From Margaritifera margaritifera (Eukaryota > Mollusca > Bivalvia > Unionida > Margaritiferidae): a DNA stretch of 64,000 bases. The translations under genes and the position numbers were made by a program. Where the stretch lies: positions 3,651,321 through 3,715,320 of the forward strand of contig JAQPZY010001517.1 in the NCBI GenBank assembly GCA_029931535.1, in the 5' to 3' direction. Shown one piece after another: positions 47,340 through 61,501 of this stretch; the stretch's first letter is position 1; each line of letters starts with the position of its first letter. Under the pieces are notes generated by a model that was given only the letters and a program-made list of their open reading frames with translations, searched no databases and had not been told where the DNA came from.

Positions 47340-47591
47340 TTCGTTCCCTCAAATTACTAATTCGTTCCCTCAAAATAATATTTCGTTCCCTCAAATTAAT
47401 AATTCGTTCCCTCAAGTTAGTATTTCGTTCCCTCAAAATAACAATTCGTTCCCTCAAATTACTAATTCGTTCCCTCAAAATAATATTTCGTTCCCTCAAA
47501 TTAATAATTCGTTCCCTCAAGTTAGTATTTCGTTCCTTCAAAATAACAATTCGTTCCCTCAAATTATCATTTCGTTCGCTCAAATTATCAT
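47340..47591. repeat. 21-bp minisatellite, 12 units (copy 2)
   Basis: Same 12 units in the same order as 13981-14232. No unit gained or lost, unlike the microsatellites nearby. Confidence 0.95.
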
Positions 47592-47738
47592 TTACAAATT
47601 AACATTCTTTTCTCTGAAATAGCATTTCTTTCCCTCAGTTTAGTACTAGTATTTCATTCCCTTAAGTTATGGTTTCATTCCTCTGGTTCAACAATTTGTT
47701 CCCTCGGTATACTTCATGTACTTGATTATTGCCTTAAA

Positions 47739-49986
47739 ATGGTGGATGTTGATGTCAGAATTGAACTTATTAAGTTCTACTTCAAACTCGGACTTCTTTA
47801 TAAAGACATTATCATTGTTCTTTCTGTTCAACGTGAGATTACCATCAGTGAACGTCATTTAAAACGCATACTAAAATTTAGAGGTCTTTCAAGGCATAAA
47901 GAGTACAACGATGTAGCAAATGTCGTATTCTTTATATCCAATGAAATCAACAGTTCAGGACAATTACATGGATATCGCTGGATGCACGCAAAATGTATGG
48001 CAAATGGCTTAAAAGTTAGAAAAGAAGATGTGCGCCTCATTCTTTCCGCTTTGGATCCTAACGGATGCCAGGCTAGAAGAGCACGGCGTCTCAATAGACG
48101 GGAATATTTTGCCAAAGGACCAAATTATATCTGGCACATTGATTCGTATGACAAGCTGAAGCCCTACGATTTCTGTATAAATGGATGTATCGACGGATAT
48201 TCAAGAAATATTGTATGGCTCTATGTATATCACAATTCCAGCGATCCAAGAAGCATAGGCGGTTATTTTATAAGTACTATTGGGAAATTCGGTGGAGTAC
48301 CCACTCTCGTTAGAGGCGACCTTGGAACTGAAAATTGTTACGTCAAGAGTTTCCAGCGCTTTTTGAGGAGAAACAGGCAGAATGAACACGTTAATGAAAA
48401 CGCATTCTTAGAAGGTGCTAGTACCCATAACCAGAGGATCGAGTACTGGTGGGGACATTTTCGAAAACAATGTGCGGAATTCTGGATTGATCTCTTTCAA
48501 CATATTCGAGATGACGGTCACTTTGATGGAGATTTTGTGGACAAAAGCATTCTACAGTTTTGCTTCATGGGAATGATTCAGGTACAAACTTTATAACCTT
48601 TAGTGAGAAAGTTTGGGTATAGATGACTAATTATGAACACACATAATCAGTAGTGAAGTGAAATCTCAACTCACATGGGGTCGGCACTTAATCCCTTTGG
48701 GGATTTCGGCTCGGGGCTATTCCTTTATTGCATTTGTGTTGTGTACCCCCTCGTCGAAATCTCTTTGTATGTTTTAAAGCGGGTATTAGGGAAAAGCTTG
48801 TCTGTTTCATCCGGTTAACATTACAACTAATTTCAATGTTGGTATTAAAGTCTGTATCAGAAAATCTAAAGTTATTGTTGGATGAGACATTTTTTTCCTC
48901 ACAAATTCTTTCAATTTTCAAAGTTGTGCGTACATTTTTAGCAACTAAATCCCAGACTGAAACAGCACGCTAATGAAAACCGCAACTGAACCACTTACAT
49001 GTTGAACACACTGATCATGCGGTCACATGATCATGTCATATTAAACTGAATATAGTCCGTTATAAACGCTATACTCATTTTCATCAATAATTAAGGGCTG
49101 TATGTAAAATTGATTTGCGACTTTTTTCATATATTAATTACTAAATCAAATTATTTTGGAAGTATATACAGTCAGTTTGCAGAAGTTTGCACAACACTCA
49201 TTATCTCAACAATGTCATAGGGGCTATACCCAGTTTTACATAATCGCGTGATGAGTCTTGCCTGTGTTCAAAATCTCCGCGGTTTAGGGTGATTTTTATG
49301 TAGGTGCTGTGTCAGCTTGGGATTTATCTGCCGAGAAAGTGAGCACACTTTTAAAATTGGAAGAATTACTGAGAAAAATGTCTCTTGTAACAATACATTT
49401 TGGTTTTATGATACTGTCTTTAGTATTTGACTTCACTGCTTATTATATATATTATAAAAATGGATTGAAACCTGGATACTGAGCATGTCTATACATGTTA
49501 GATGCATAAAGGGTTGTGATGAACACCTGGAATACTGAGGATAATTGTATTGCTATTCCTCCAAGACTAAGCTGTATTAAATGTTGACCGTCTTACATCG
49601 CATAGAACAGTTCGACACGTATTTGTATGTGCATGTGCGTGTTTCTTTGTTTTTGTTTGTGCTGTGTGCGGTGTATTGTGCTTTTAATCATATACCAGTC
49701 TGCTGGGTATATCATGGTGGGTCACGTGCTTGATGTCACATATTTGTATGTACGCAAATGTCAAAAGACTTTTAGCCTCGTAAAAGATATAAGCATTAAA
49801 TAATGTTGTTCTTGAGTTCTTGATTATATGAACCTGTGGTGATTATGATGATGTCTTGTTGTTTTTTTTAAAAATATTTATTCCCTCACACAAAAAGGTG
49901 ACAGTACAAGGGTTAAGGAGACCTGAGCTCACTCTTACAAACCATAAATACACAGAGTATACAATATATGTTGACATTTGGACTGT

Positions 49987-50036
<50 letters not shown>

Positions 50037-50936
50037 GAGAGAGAGAGAAATGAAGAGAGAAAATGAAAAACTTGGTATAGTCTTATTACTTAAAAGTCCC
50101 TATTGCTTCTCTATCATTGGCTACAAAGAAACTTGAATATATACCAGTTTTTGAGAATTTATGACCTCTGAACTTCGGCAGAAGATATATTGAATAAATA
50201 TGTCATAGACCAAAATAGGAAATACGTAAGTCACAAGCATGAAAGACAATCCTCTCTAGTTGTATCCCATCTGTTGTGCATTATTGACATATATTTTTAT
50301 GTTTCATAAAGGCTGTTAAAATGTTTTCTTTTTTTTAAGTTTTGGAAGACAGGTAAATTTTCATCGTCTCATTTTGTTGCTTAACTATTTACTCTGCAAG
50401 AAAATTTGTTCCAAAAATTCTGTCTGTGTTAAAATCGTTATGTTTCACCTAAAATAATCCTTTAGGCCGTGAAATATTTACTATACAAGCATACTTCTTC
50501 CGTATCAAAATTACAAGAATATAATTTCTATCTTGAAAATAATATGTATAGACTGTTGAAGATGGGTGTGTAACTGAGAGTTCTACAAATATTGCAGGAC
50601 GAGTTGGATGAAGTTGTGAAGGTGTGGAACGTGCATCTCATTCGGCCAACAAGAAACTCAATTATGCAAAGTGGACGCCCTGCAGTTATATACCAAATTC
50701 CTACATTATATGGAACTCGCAATTATCAGTGTGGTGTCCCAATGGAAGACATAGATGCTTGCAGAGCCGAGTGTCTTTTTATTGAAACATATCCTTGTGA
50801 CAAGGAAATATTTGACTTATGTGCATTCATCATGAATGAAGAGAGACTAGCGTTCCCTACTGACCCATACGAAGGCCTAGATTTGTACCTTGTTTTAAGG
50901 AACAATATCAGGCAGGATCTTGAAAATCTACTGTGA
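47739..50936 (+). CDS. DDE integrase-core domain protein, two exons (copy 2)
   Basis: Exons 47739-48581 and 50598-50936, with the same phase-0 GT-AG intron. 393 residues, the triad D135/D194/E235 kept. Differs from copy 1 by G33E in the N-terminal helix-turn-helix and C236Y directly after the catalytic Glu. Intact. Two amino-acid changes in 393 codons is about what the flanks show, so constraint is not proven. Confidence 0.85.
49989..50048. repeat. (GA)n microsatellite (copy 2)
   Basis: About 60 bases, in the integrase intron. Confidence 0.95.
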
Positions 50937-53109
50937 AATCTCCTTCAGTTACTTATGAATCAAGAGCATAAGAGGGGATGTATATCTGCGTTGTTTGTCC
51001 TCGACTACGAGCTATAATTTATCAGCTCTCCCAACAATATTCAAAGAAATGTAACAATTTATTCTTTAAGTTGCAAAAATGTGGTTTTCTTTCTTCTTTT
51101 TTTTTTTGTTTTTGTTTTTGAAATTTTTAAACTGTATAATCAATGGTACCCGTTTGTGAAACATCAAAACTTCGTAAGTATTGGTCGAGGTTGACAAACA
51201 TTTTTTTGAAATTGTCTAAATGTGCACATTCTTAATCTAATTAGCAACATTAGTTCACGTTCTATTAAGATGGGAACTTTCTATTTCGAGAAGTTATTGG
51301 AAGTCATCCTGAATACATTTACGACATTTAATTTCCCATCACTTTGCAACAATTTAGTTATCCCCGGAAAAATAGTTTGCGCCGAGTTTATCTGCACGAC
51401 TGACGACAATATCCGAATGCACACTGAATGAAAGCGGTTTTTGTTTCGTCTCTCAAATCTGGAATGATCCTAGGCTTTTCTTCCTTTACAGAACAATATA
51501 GAAAAAGACTTTCACAATACATGCATTACACTTATTAGCGGTCTGACCTGCAAGGCATAGATAACAGATAATAATTACTTTTCGACTGCGTTGTGTGTTA
51601 ATGTTTAGTTTTGGCATGTATCTTCATTGCTCTGACAGTTTTATCTGGATTCATGTAACTTGAAGAATGCATTCATCTTGAAAAGTAATCTTCGTCAATA
51701 GCAAGAGTAGGTCACACTAACCTACATTTTGATATAATTCACAAATAATTATACGAAGTTTTGGTTTAAATCCATTTGATTGAGACTGCACTTATGCAAT
51801 TGATGGGTTCAGTTATCTTAAGAAGCACCTGTGCTTCTCACTACTACTGCATTTACCTTAGTTTCTTTGATACTCTTGCATAGTTACAAGACTCAATGAG
51901 CGCAATCATCTTGAAAAGTAATCCTCAGCAAAAGCAAGAGTTGGTCACATGGTCACAGTGGCTTACGTTTCGCGTACAATGATTATGCTAAGTATCTGCA
52001 GTGATCTCATGTCTTTAAGACTACTGCTTGCACAATTATGTCATTTGTAAGTGCGTTAATTTCGATGACTGATATTCACACCTACTCGTCGCATTGGCCT
52101 ACTTTTCTTGCTCTATTCGCCATGTTAGGTTTGTAAACCATGCACCATAGCGGGCGAGACATTATGTCAACCTTGAAGAAAACGTTCTTGGGGGCGCCCG
52201 CCATTCAATTCAAGTTAGTTTTAGAAATGGTATGTGTGGCTGTGGTGGGGGTAGGGATAGTCTCTCTAAAGTGCATAGCTGAAATAGAAGAAGTATAATC
52301 ACCGAAAATGAACGAAAATAATAACAATGATATAATTTCAACTCAAAATGAATGTAAAGATACCGAGAATAAGTTGAAAGGGACATTAACAAATTATTAT
52401 TACTTAAAAGTATTTTCTTAATATGTATTGTGAGTGTTATTGCAATGTCTTGTAAAATTTCAAAATTGAGTACACATTATTAATGTAATTTAGTTGACTA
52501 TGAAATAAGCTTGTGATGTAACAGAGCAGTATCATTTTTCTTTATTATTATTATTTTTTTTTTTTGGGGGGGGGGGGTGTCGGAGGGCGGTGGTTATGGT
52601 TGAAATTGCAAAAACCTCTTGTCGATAACATTTGAACGTATCCAGGTGTCAAACATGGGTCAATGGCACAACTCTACTGCTACTGCTAAATCACTTTAAC
52701 ATAATTTCATGAAAAGTTATTATAATCAAAGGAGTCAAGAATAGAAAGAAATAGAAGTTACGAGAGGACGTTAGTTTTTAATTATTTAAATTACACTTGC
52801 AAATTAAGTCTTAGTAACTTCAAGTAATAAAAATATATCTTAATTTCTTAAACAAAAAAGTATCATCCATACTCTTATAAATTTATATTCAGTCCTTTTC
52901 GCTCATATTTTGTTCGTTTTCATTCATTATCCGGTTAAATTTGCTAACTTTTTTCTTTTTCTTTTTCAATTAACAGACATGCCTAAACACCGAAAATGAA
53001 AAAAAAATATATATAAAAAAAAAAACCGGAAAAAAAGGAACATTAACAGATCATTTATATACAAAATTACAGAAAGGTTGGTACCGTGGCTTAAGTATTG
53101 GAACTGTCC

Positions 53110-53153
<44 letters not shown>

Positions 53154-53634
53154 ATTATTATTATTATTATTATTATTATTAAAGATAAATATAACTAATG
53201 CAAACATAGAAGGAAGTTGTTTTACTTACAATAAAATACTTTTTTTTTATGCCTTTTACTAAAACACAGAATAGAGGAACTGACTGGACATGTTATAAAG
53301 ATGGCAAATTGAACGCTATGTTTGTGCCACTCTCAATGAATTGAATTTTGCAATCTGCACTGATCTTTTTGCTGATTTTCGGTGAGACTCCCGAAGCCCG
53401 CGCAATGACGCCGTGTCCAGCATGTAAATGTCACAAACGCTAAAAATTACATTTAACGGTGACATCTCGTGCAAATCACCCCTAAATGTCACAGTGCAGC
53501 AGTTACTGGCTACCGTTAAATGTCATAAAGACCAGTAAACCTCGTACCTGGAAATCGTGACACTTTCAGTCAATGCTGCAGTAGACCACGTAAACGTCAC
53601 AAAGGGCGTAAAATGCTACAGGTGAAATCTAATA
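50937..53634. other. Non-coding stretch downstream of the integrase gene (copy 2)
   Basis: Equivalent of 17588-20284, with the ~226-bp degenerate repeat, a shorter poly-G run (52566-52577) and the (TTA)n tract at 53109-53181. Confidence 0.55.
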
Positions 53635-53896
53635 CAGTAAAACCTGTCTTGAGAGACCGCCCCTTCTGCCAACAAAAAGCGGTCTCTCATGACAGGTGGT
53701 CTCTCATAACAGGTTTGTACAAAAAGACCAGTTTCCAAGGTCGAAATTCAGCACTGTTTATATTGCATTCTTTATTTATACTTCTTGTTACAATTTTTCA
53801 TGCATTTATCTGAAAATAGTTTTATATAGCAATAAAGATATACATCTATCATTAAACATGAATTACATTTATATTTGAAGATCACATATACATGTA

Positions 53897-54079
53897 TTAG
53901 CATATGAATTCATTTCTAATTGACTCTTTGTCTTTTATAAAACCCTGAATTTGAGTTTTCCCAACGTTTAAACTGGCTGATGTTTTGTGACGGGTCTCAC
54001 TTTTTTTACATCTTTTTATTACATTCATTTTTTCCTCTATTGTTAGAATTTGTCTCTTTTTCGTTGTAGATTCTGCCAT
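53897..54079 (-). pseudogene. pogo/Tigger transposase HTH fragment (copy 2)
   Basis: Identical protein to 20547-20729, with one silent base change. Confidence 0.8.
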
Positions 54080-54740
54080 TGTTATTAAGGTGCTAGGTGT
54101 TAACGTTATCAGTCATCAATTGTAATAACGACTGTAGCGGTTTTGATGAGGCTTAGGGAAATAACGAATACATAAAGGGATTAACTCGATAAACAAAGGG
54201 TGTAACCGACTCCACTAAGGTGAACAAATGACGGCTTTGTGTGAGGACTGTAAACACTGTAGCAATAACAAAACGAACAACACAAGCCTTTAACAATGAC
54301 AATCGAATCCGGAAAACGAATCTCCCCTACTGGTATTAAAAACAAAAACAAAGACATCATTCACCAGAGGCATGGATCAACCCCAAAGACAAACGATGTA
54401 TGCGACCGCTACATTGACCTTGAAACTACAATGGCAGTTAGTGACATGTACTTTAGTTTGGTGTACAGTCTGTATGCATGAACTGTAAAATTTACGGACC
54501 GGTAGCCAGCCTAATTTTTTGTTGTTGTTGTTGTTCAGAACAATATTTACATCTTAAACGGTCGTTGATACAAAGGTTAAATAAAGATCAGTGGTGTTTG
54601 TCTCAGTTCTCGTGATAGGGTCGTTCAGAGTTGTGTTATTTTAGAACAATCAGCCATTCGCGACTTCGCGGTCAATCCTACTGTTCGTAATTTAGTCTCT
54701 GAGAAGCAGCCGAGGTAATTCCGAATGAACAATCTGCATG

Positions 54741-55194
54741 AGGAATCAGATCACAATTAATTTTCCTATATAGTCTCTACATTTGTTTGTCAGTACTGAA
54801 CTTTCCACTGTGTCCAAATCCTAATACATCATATGTTGCTGTAAAGTATCTTCAAAGATGAACTCACGCTGAAGTTCTTGTCAAAGGTTAACCGGCATTC
54901 CTGTGAATGGCTGGACTGTAAACAAAGCAACGTGCAATGAGTCACAGATTTCACTTCCGGATCAGCACCAATGCCTCATTACTCACTGTGCACTGTCGCC
55001 AAAATACACACATACAACCACACTATAATGCTCATATTCTAAACAATAACCAATTTCCTTTAAATCAATACTAAGAATGACTAAATCTAATGCATACATC
55101 ACCACCAAAATGAGAGAGGAAAAAAGGATCTAAAAATAGACTCGGACTACATTCGTGGGTACTGAACCGGAAGTATTAATTGTGTCCTGATTCC
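54741..55194. mobile_element. 454-bp repeat with inverted ends, left member (copy 2)
   Basis: Equivalent of 21391-21844; same ends. Confidence 0.85.
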
Positions 55195-55910
55195 TATCAG
55201 GGTCAGACATTTTCACCTGAATGGAAAAAAACTCAAATAAATGTGTCTGAAATACTGCTGCAAAGTTTCAATGAATTTGATGCATGCATATAAATTTTAT
55301 CGGACACCATTGTATTACAAACAGTATGAATTTCAAAATGGCCGACTGTGAACAATGCACAAAACTTAAAGTTGAATGGTGAATTTATTAATTAAGATCA
55401 ACACTTGAAATAAACTGTAGTTTGTTTTTAGTCCTCATACAAATCTGGAAATTACTAGAAATTAAACCTGGCTGCTAAACTCTCAGTGGAGAGTCCATTT
55501 TAAAATAGGATACATATTTTTATTTAAAAATTTGAATTTAAATTAAATTTTCATGAAAATTTAAAAACTCAAGTTGACAAATTTTGTTCTGTTGCAACAT
55601 GTCTCCAATCCTTTATCACAAACATCAATGGTTTTCCTTATCAGGTGTGAAGTAATTAAACCAGGGCCTGTCAATAATAGGTAGCACCTGAAATCTGGTA
55701 GCATCTGAATACGCTAGTTAGGGGTAGTAACTAAGGTAGTGATGTAATTTTCACCCCTTAAGATGAGGAGCTGTTAGATGCTAGGGATCCAATGGTATTG
55801 AAGAGTTCGTGAAGTTATATGATACCAGGGCAGCACACCTTTTCCCAGTTATATAAGGGGGAGAGAGGATAATTCTTGTACTTTTACATGCAGTTATTTT
55901 ATCTGAAACC

Positions 55911-57120
55911 ATGAAAGGGTACACCAAGAAGAAGAAAACTTTTTTTTAAACCAGGAAATATTCCACATAACAAAGGGGTCAGATTTCTGACTGATGATAC
56001 TCTACCAAGTTCCAGTGCTGCATCTGCTCAAGTGACCAGAAGAATGGATGCAGACAAGTTCTCTCTCATGGCAGTGACGAAGCCGACAGGTGGGGGTCTC
56101 CAGTCAGTTGTGGCACCAGACTGTAATGGCACACCTGGGTCTGCTAGAATTATACGGCCATCATCCAAAGCAAGAATGACCCTGAAAGAGACAGAAGTGA
56201 ATGAGCATGAGGGGACACGTATGATCTGTATGAATACAAATGTGGAAATGTGGAATGATATCATCCATCGTAATGGCAATCAAGACAACAGATGTGAGAG
56301 TCCTGATCTCAAACAGTGCAGTTCTGCAACTTTTAGTGAAAAATATGTTTCTGAGAATAAGAACAAGAGAAGGAAAAAAGCTTAAGCAGACAATTCTCAG
56401 TCAAGATGTTAAAGCCCGCTGCAGTTTTGATCTTCAAACAAATGATGGAAGACACTGGTGATGATGTTAGAATTATCCAATGTCAACTTCCCCAAGTACT
56501 GGATTCTGCTCTACAATGTTATTCTGGGGACTGCAAAAAATGTCAGCATTATTCTAAGGTTTGTGGGGGAGGAAGTACTAACAGTTGGTGGATATGATTT
56601 GCATTTCTGGGACTTCATCAAGTGACTCATCTAAACATGACAGAAAGTGATAAGAATATTCTCCTGGAAGTGCTGAAAATGAAACTTTCCTGTGATGTTG
56701 TACAAAGACTGACTGCAACTTAATACAAACACACATAAATGTGAGGCTGTGAACAGATCAATCAGTGTTTCCGTACCTAAAAATGTTAACTATTCAAGAA
56801 ACTTTGAGGCAAGAGTGCATTCAACAATACACAGGCTCAATAACAGACTTGGATCATCATTGAAAAGAAAAGTAAAACACTTGGGAGGTATACTTTCACC
56901 AAGGACTCTGAGATCACTGAATGAAATGGATCAAACCTGTACTTACCATCAGTTGTATCATAAGCGTCCGGAAACCAGGAAACGAATACTGGCAAGACGG
57001 GGAAATATGATACAGGCTCATCTTCGGTATCGAACTCAGCCCGGAAACAGGAAATCTGATTACTGCAAAGGCTTATTGGATAGTCATTCCAAGGGTGATC
57101 ACTCCTATGCACAGGTTTAA
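55911..57120 (+). pseudogene. Mutator-like transposase remnant (copy 2)
   Basis: As 22561-23769, but the T-run after the start region has eight T instead of seven. This shifts the N-terminal frame, so the long open part begins only at 56032. The C-terminal part (56749-57120) differs from copy 1 by one residue (N to Y in VPKNVNYS). Confidence 0.6.
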
Positions 57121-57709
57121 GCAGGAGCCAAGGACACTGCAGACAGAAAAGATGATCTTAATCCATGTACAAAATGACAGTGCCCAAAGACACAATGAAA
57201 AACACATAATACAGAAAGGAAAACTGTCGTGGGGAAATCCGTAGGTAACACAACGCATGTTATGTGCAGTTGTTACCTACTACCACCTGATGAGACCTAT
57301 GGAGAGGTCGAAACAGTTTTCTCGAAACATGAAGACATAAATAAAGAAATAAAATTTTTAAAAAATAAATAAATAAATAATAACATATTCTAACATAACA
57401 TGAACTGACTGACTGACTGACTGAATGAATGAATGAATGAATGAATGAGTGAATGTATTATGTAAGATAAAGCTGTCATGCCAGCATGGTCAAATAAAAT
57501 AAAGACCAGTTCCTCTTTCTTTATTATATCCTTCTTACTCAACACAAACAATCATCCATCCATCCATCAATCAATCAATCAATCCATCAACTAATCCCAT
57601 TTTATCCATGCAACCAGCAAGCCAGCCATTTCATGCTAATATACATTTCTATATGGATGTGGGTGGGTGGGTGTGCAGGGCATATTATTATACCTGCAAT
57701 TATTCCATG

Positions 57710-58156
57710 TCAAAATTTCAACTGTAGCATACAGTTTGGAAATTCACCATGTCCAAAACAATTCCCATATCCTTTGCAGTACTGCCTATTATTGTTGATA
57801 CGATGGGGTTCCAGGCTGAGGTGGTCCGCATTAACACACAAACTATTGTGGCATAAATGCGATGCATCTAACTCTTTTGGAATGTTGAGACTTCTCATCT
57901 TTATCATTAATGCCAGTCTGTGGACATGTTTCTTTTTCCAAACATTAGTCTCAGGGTCCCTATATGACAATAGCCCATATAACCTATTTGATGTTACATT
58001 TCCTGTCCAGAGTATGCAAGTACTGTTAGGTGCAGGCACAGAATTGAACAAGATTGTCTCAGACAAAATTTCAAAAATATCCGCCATTGCAACTTGTATA
58101 AGGTGTAGGAATACATACATGCTGATAATAATGAATATCAACCCCACAGGGTGCAT
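57710..58156 (-). CDS. I-PpoI-like His-Cys box endonuclease (copy 2)
   Basis: Open over the same 148 codons. All catalytic and zinc-site residues listed for copy 1 are kept. About seven or eight amino-acid changes (for example L3P, S25A, K34T, T109N, G114S, S140P, L148F), from roughly a dozen base changes in 470, a denser cluster than in the neighbouring sequence. None hits a metal or catalytic residue. Confidence 0.85.
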   Translation of the reverse strand: MHPVGLIFIIISMYVFLHLIQVAMADIFEILSETILFNSVPAPNSTCILWTGNVTSNRLYGLLSYRDPETNVWKKKHVHRLALMIKMRSLNIPKELDASHLCHNSLCVNADHLSLEPHRINNNRQYCKGYGNCFGHGEFPNCMLQLKF

Positions 58157-58347
58157 TTAAAAAAAAAAAAAAAAAAAATTTTATTTAAAATTAATTTAAA
58201 TTTTTAAAAATATTTCAATTTTTTAATTTTTAATTTCATAGTTCTATTTTTAAAGGTAATATAAACAAAATGTCCAAATTTCATGCATCTACCTTCAATA
58301 ATAAACTCAGGATAACAATTTAAACTTTTATAACCTATCTACATATC

Positions 58348-58801
58348 AGGAATCAGATCACAATTAATTTTCCTATATAGTCTCTACATTTGTTTGTCAG
58401 TACTGAACTTTCCACTGTGTCCAAATCCTAATAAATCATATGTTGCTGTAAAGTATCTTCAAAGATGAACTTACGCTGAAGTTCTTGTCAAAGGTTAACC
58501 GGCATTATTGTGAATGGCTGGACTGTAAACAAAGCAACGTGCAATGAGTCACAGATTTCACTTCCGGATCAGCACCAATGCCTCATTACTCACTGTGCAC
58601 TGTCGCCAAAATACACACATACAACCACACTATAATGCTCATATTCTAAACAATAACCAATTTCCTTTAAATCAATACTAAGAATGACTAAATCTAATGC
58701 ATACATCACCACCAAAATGAGAGAGGAAAAAAGGATCTAAAAATAGACTCGGACTACATTCGTGGGTACTGAACCAGAAGTATTAATTGTGTCCTGATTC
58801 C
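58348..58801. mobile_element. 454-bp repeat with inverted ends, right member (copy 2)
   Basis: Equivalent of 25072-25525; same ends. Confidence 0.85.
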
Positions 58802-59499
58802 ATGTACTCTAGTCTGGTTTACAAACCATAACTTCTAACACTACATGGATGACCTGTAAAATTTACGGAACCTGTAGCCAGCCTCATTTTTTTGGTTTGT
58901 TTGTTTGATTTTGTTCAGAACAATCTTTACTTTTAAACGGTCGTTGCTACAAAGGATTAAATAATGGTCAGTGGTGTTTGTCTCAGTTCTCGTGATACTC
59001 TAGTCTGGTTTACAATCCGTAACATATAACACTACATGCATGACCTGTAAAGTTTACGAAAGCGGTAGCCAGCCTACAGTCTTTACTTTTTAAGTGGTCG
59101 CGGTTACAAAGGATTAAATAAAATTCAGTTGTGTTCATCTCTGTTTTTCCGATGTGGTCGTTCATAGCAGTGTCGAAATGCATATTGTGCCAAGAAATCG
59201 TGGTCACTGGTCGCGTTCTGCAGGTAGTCGCTCGCGACAGTGCGTTTATATAATAAAATCGATCCGTGCATTACGATTGTGGTCGTAAATGACATGGTCG
59301 CTCAAGACAGGTTACCATTTGACCCTATAAACAGGTTTGACCCCCAAGTGCCCATTCCATGTTAATTTCCCGTATGACCCCCAACAGCCCATTTTGACCC
59401 CCATTTCCCATATATTACTATTCTTGGATGAGAGAAAAACTGTATGTTGTTTTCGTACAAGTCCATTGGTCCAAGTACAAAATTATACAATGCAGATGA

Positions 59500-59616
59500 T
59501 ATATATATATATATATAATAATATATATAGTATTATATATATATATATAATTCCATTGCTTCACCATCATTTCTATACATGAACCGCACATATACATGTT
59601 CATTATTTCATATATA

Positions 59617-59661
<45 letters not shown>

Positions 59662-59669
59662 TATATATA

Positions 59670-59703
<34 letters not shown>
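59500..59703. repeat. Interrupted (TA)n tracts (copy 2)
   Basis: TA runs broken by AATA and GTAT, where copy 1 has pure TA. Such breaks may be real or may come from consensus errors. Confidence 0.9.
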
Positions 59704-59707
<4 letters not shown>

Positions 59708-60447
59708 GGATGGGGGTGTAAACACTTGAACATTCTCCGAGTCAACATTATGGTAGTAAAGTGATATAATCACATACATACGACAGACTATAGTTAGCTA
59801 ATCAAAGGGTAGCAGCACTGATTGGTATCATTAGTAGTGGAATAACCTATTTTTTACATTAGCTGGAAATTTTATATCTTTGTTGGCTGATAATGCCATT
59901 TTGTTAATTTTTGCAATAATTAGCTTGTTCTTTGCAATTTTCTGAATCGTTAATTTTTATTAACAGTCAGAATAAAACGAAAAATAGCTTTGTATTTTTT
60001 TTTTTTTTTTTGTTGCTTGCTTCTTTGGTGTTGTATTTTGTTGTTGCTGTTCTTCTTTTATTTAATTTTCTTTTTCTTTTTTGGTTATGTTTTGTCTGAT
60101 TTCTTTTTTCTTTGTTTGTTGTACCATTCATTCATTCATTCATTCATTCATTCATTCATTCTTTATTTCATCCATAAGGAGATTTACAGATACATACATG
60201 ACAAAAAGACAATTGAACAGGGAAATCACATATAAATAACGAACAAATATGCAAAGGTTAGCTTTAATGATTGTACTGTAAAAGGGAATAAGCAATCCTA
60301 TCAAGGCGACACTTAGAGAATTGTGAAGTAAATATGAATGATATCTGAAAATGCATAAATGAGCCCAAACATTCCTTTATAAAAATGTATATGAACAAGG
60401 GTTGTATATATGCGCGTGTTTACGTCCATATGTAATATGGATGTTTC

Positions 60448-61305
60448 CCTGGAATCACACATCTGAAGCAATAATTTTTATCATATAAGTAAGGACCCAT
60501 AAGTCCATGTGCATAGTGTGGGTTCACTCATTATGAGCACGTGACCCCTAACTAAAAATGTCATCTGTCAGGTATTAGGAGATGAGTATTACAATTTGGA
60601 TAAGGAAGAATATATTCTCGATAGCAAAACAATAAACTGGAATTAACTAATGAGAAAGCGGTGAAGCTTAGTTTCATCCAGGGGAGTGACAGAGGTAAGC
60701 CTGAGTAGTTTCAGCAGCTGCAACGCATCAGTACTTTGGCGAAGCTGCATGTGGAAAGCTAGACCAATGATCGTATATTTACTAGTAAAAATCATTGCCG
60801 ACCGGCCTCGTTCAAAGGCAAGATATCGCAACATGTTGAAGTATATCAGTATACTGGTGGCCGCATTTTTGACAGATAGAGACACAGTAACTTGGTTTTA
60901 AGACCCTGGGATCACAGGTCTAAAGCATTAATTTTATCAGGTAAGTGGGACCCATAACTAAAAGTGCCTAGTGTTGGGTTCACTCATTTTGAGCACGTGA
61001 CCTATACTAAAAAATGTCATCTGTCAGGAAATTAGGAGATTAGTATTACAATTTTTATAAGGAATAATATATTCTCGATAGCAAAACAATAAACTAGAAT
61101 TAACTAATGAGAAAGCGGTGAAGCTTAGTTTCATCCAGGGGAGTGACAGAGGTAAGCCCGAGTAGTTTCAGCAGCTGCAACGCATCATTACTTTGGCGAA
61201 GCTCCATGTGGAAGGCTAGGCCAAACTGATCGTATATGTACGAGTGAAAATCATTGGCGACCTGCCTCGTTCAAAGGCAAGATATCGCAACATGTTGAAG
61301 TAGGT
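60448..61305. repeat. 457-bp tandem duplication (copy 2)
   Basis: Same two units as 27148-28003. Confidence 0.85.
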
Positions 61306-61501
61306 TTTAAGACCCACAGAGAACCTATGAACTTAAGTAGTTTAAGCTCGTGATTGTTTGTTGCAGCGAAATAAAGAATACAGGGATTAATTTCTGTATG
61401 AAGAAGTCGAAATCGGAGAAATCACAATCACTACTTATTCTTTTTCACCAAGCAACCTCTTCATGTTCGTTAGTAGCTTTGTTAACTATTCTCCTCCACT
61501 T

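Larger units (their letters stand above)
53635..59316 (-). mobile_element. pogo/Tigger-type remnant with nested insertions (copy 2)
   Basis: Same limits as 20285-26038: TA-CAGTAAAACCTGTCTTGAG at the left, and minus-strand GGTAACCTGTCTTGAGCGACC at the right. Confidence 0.6.
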
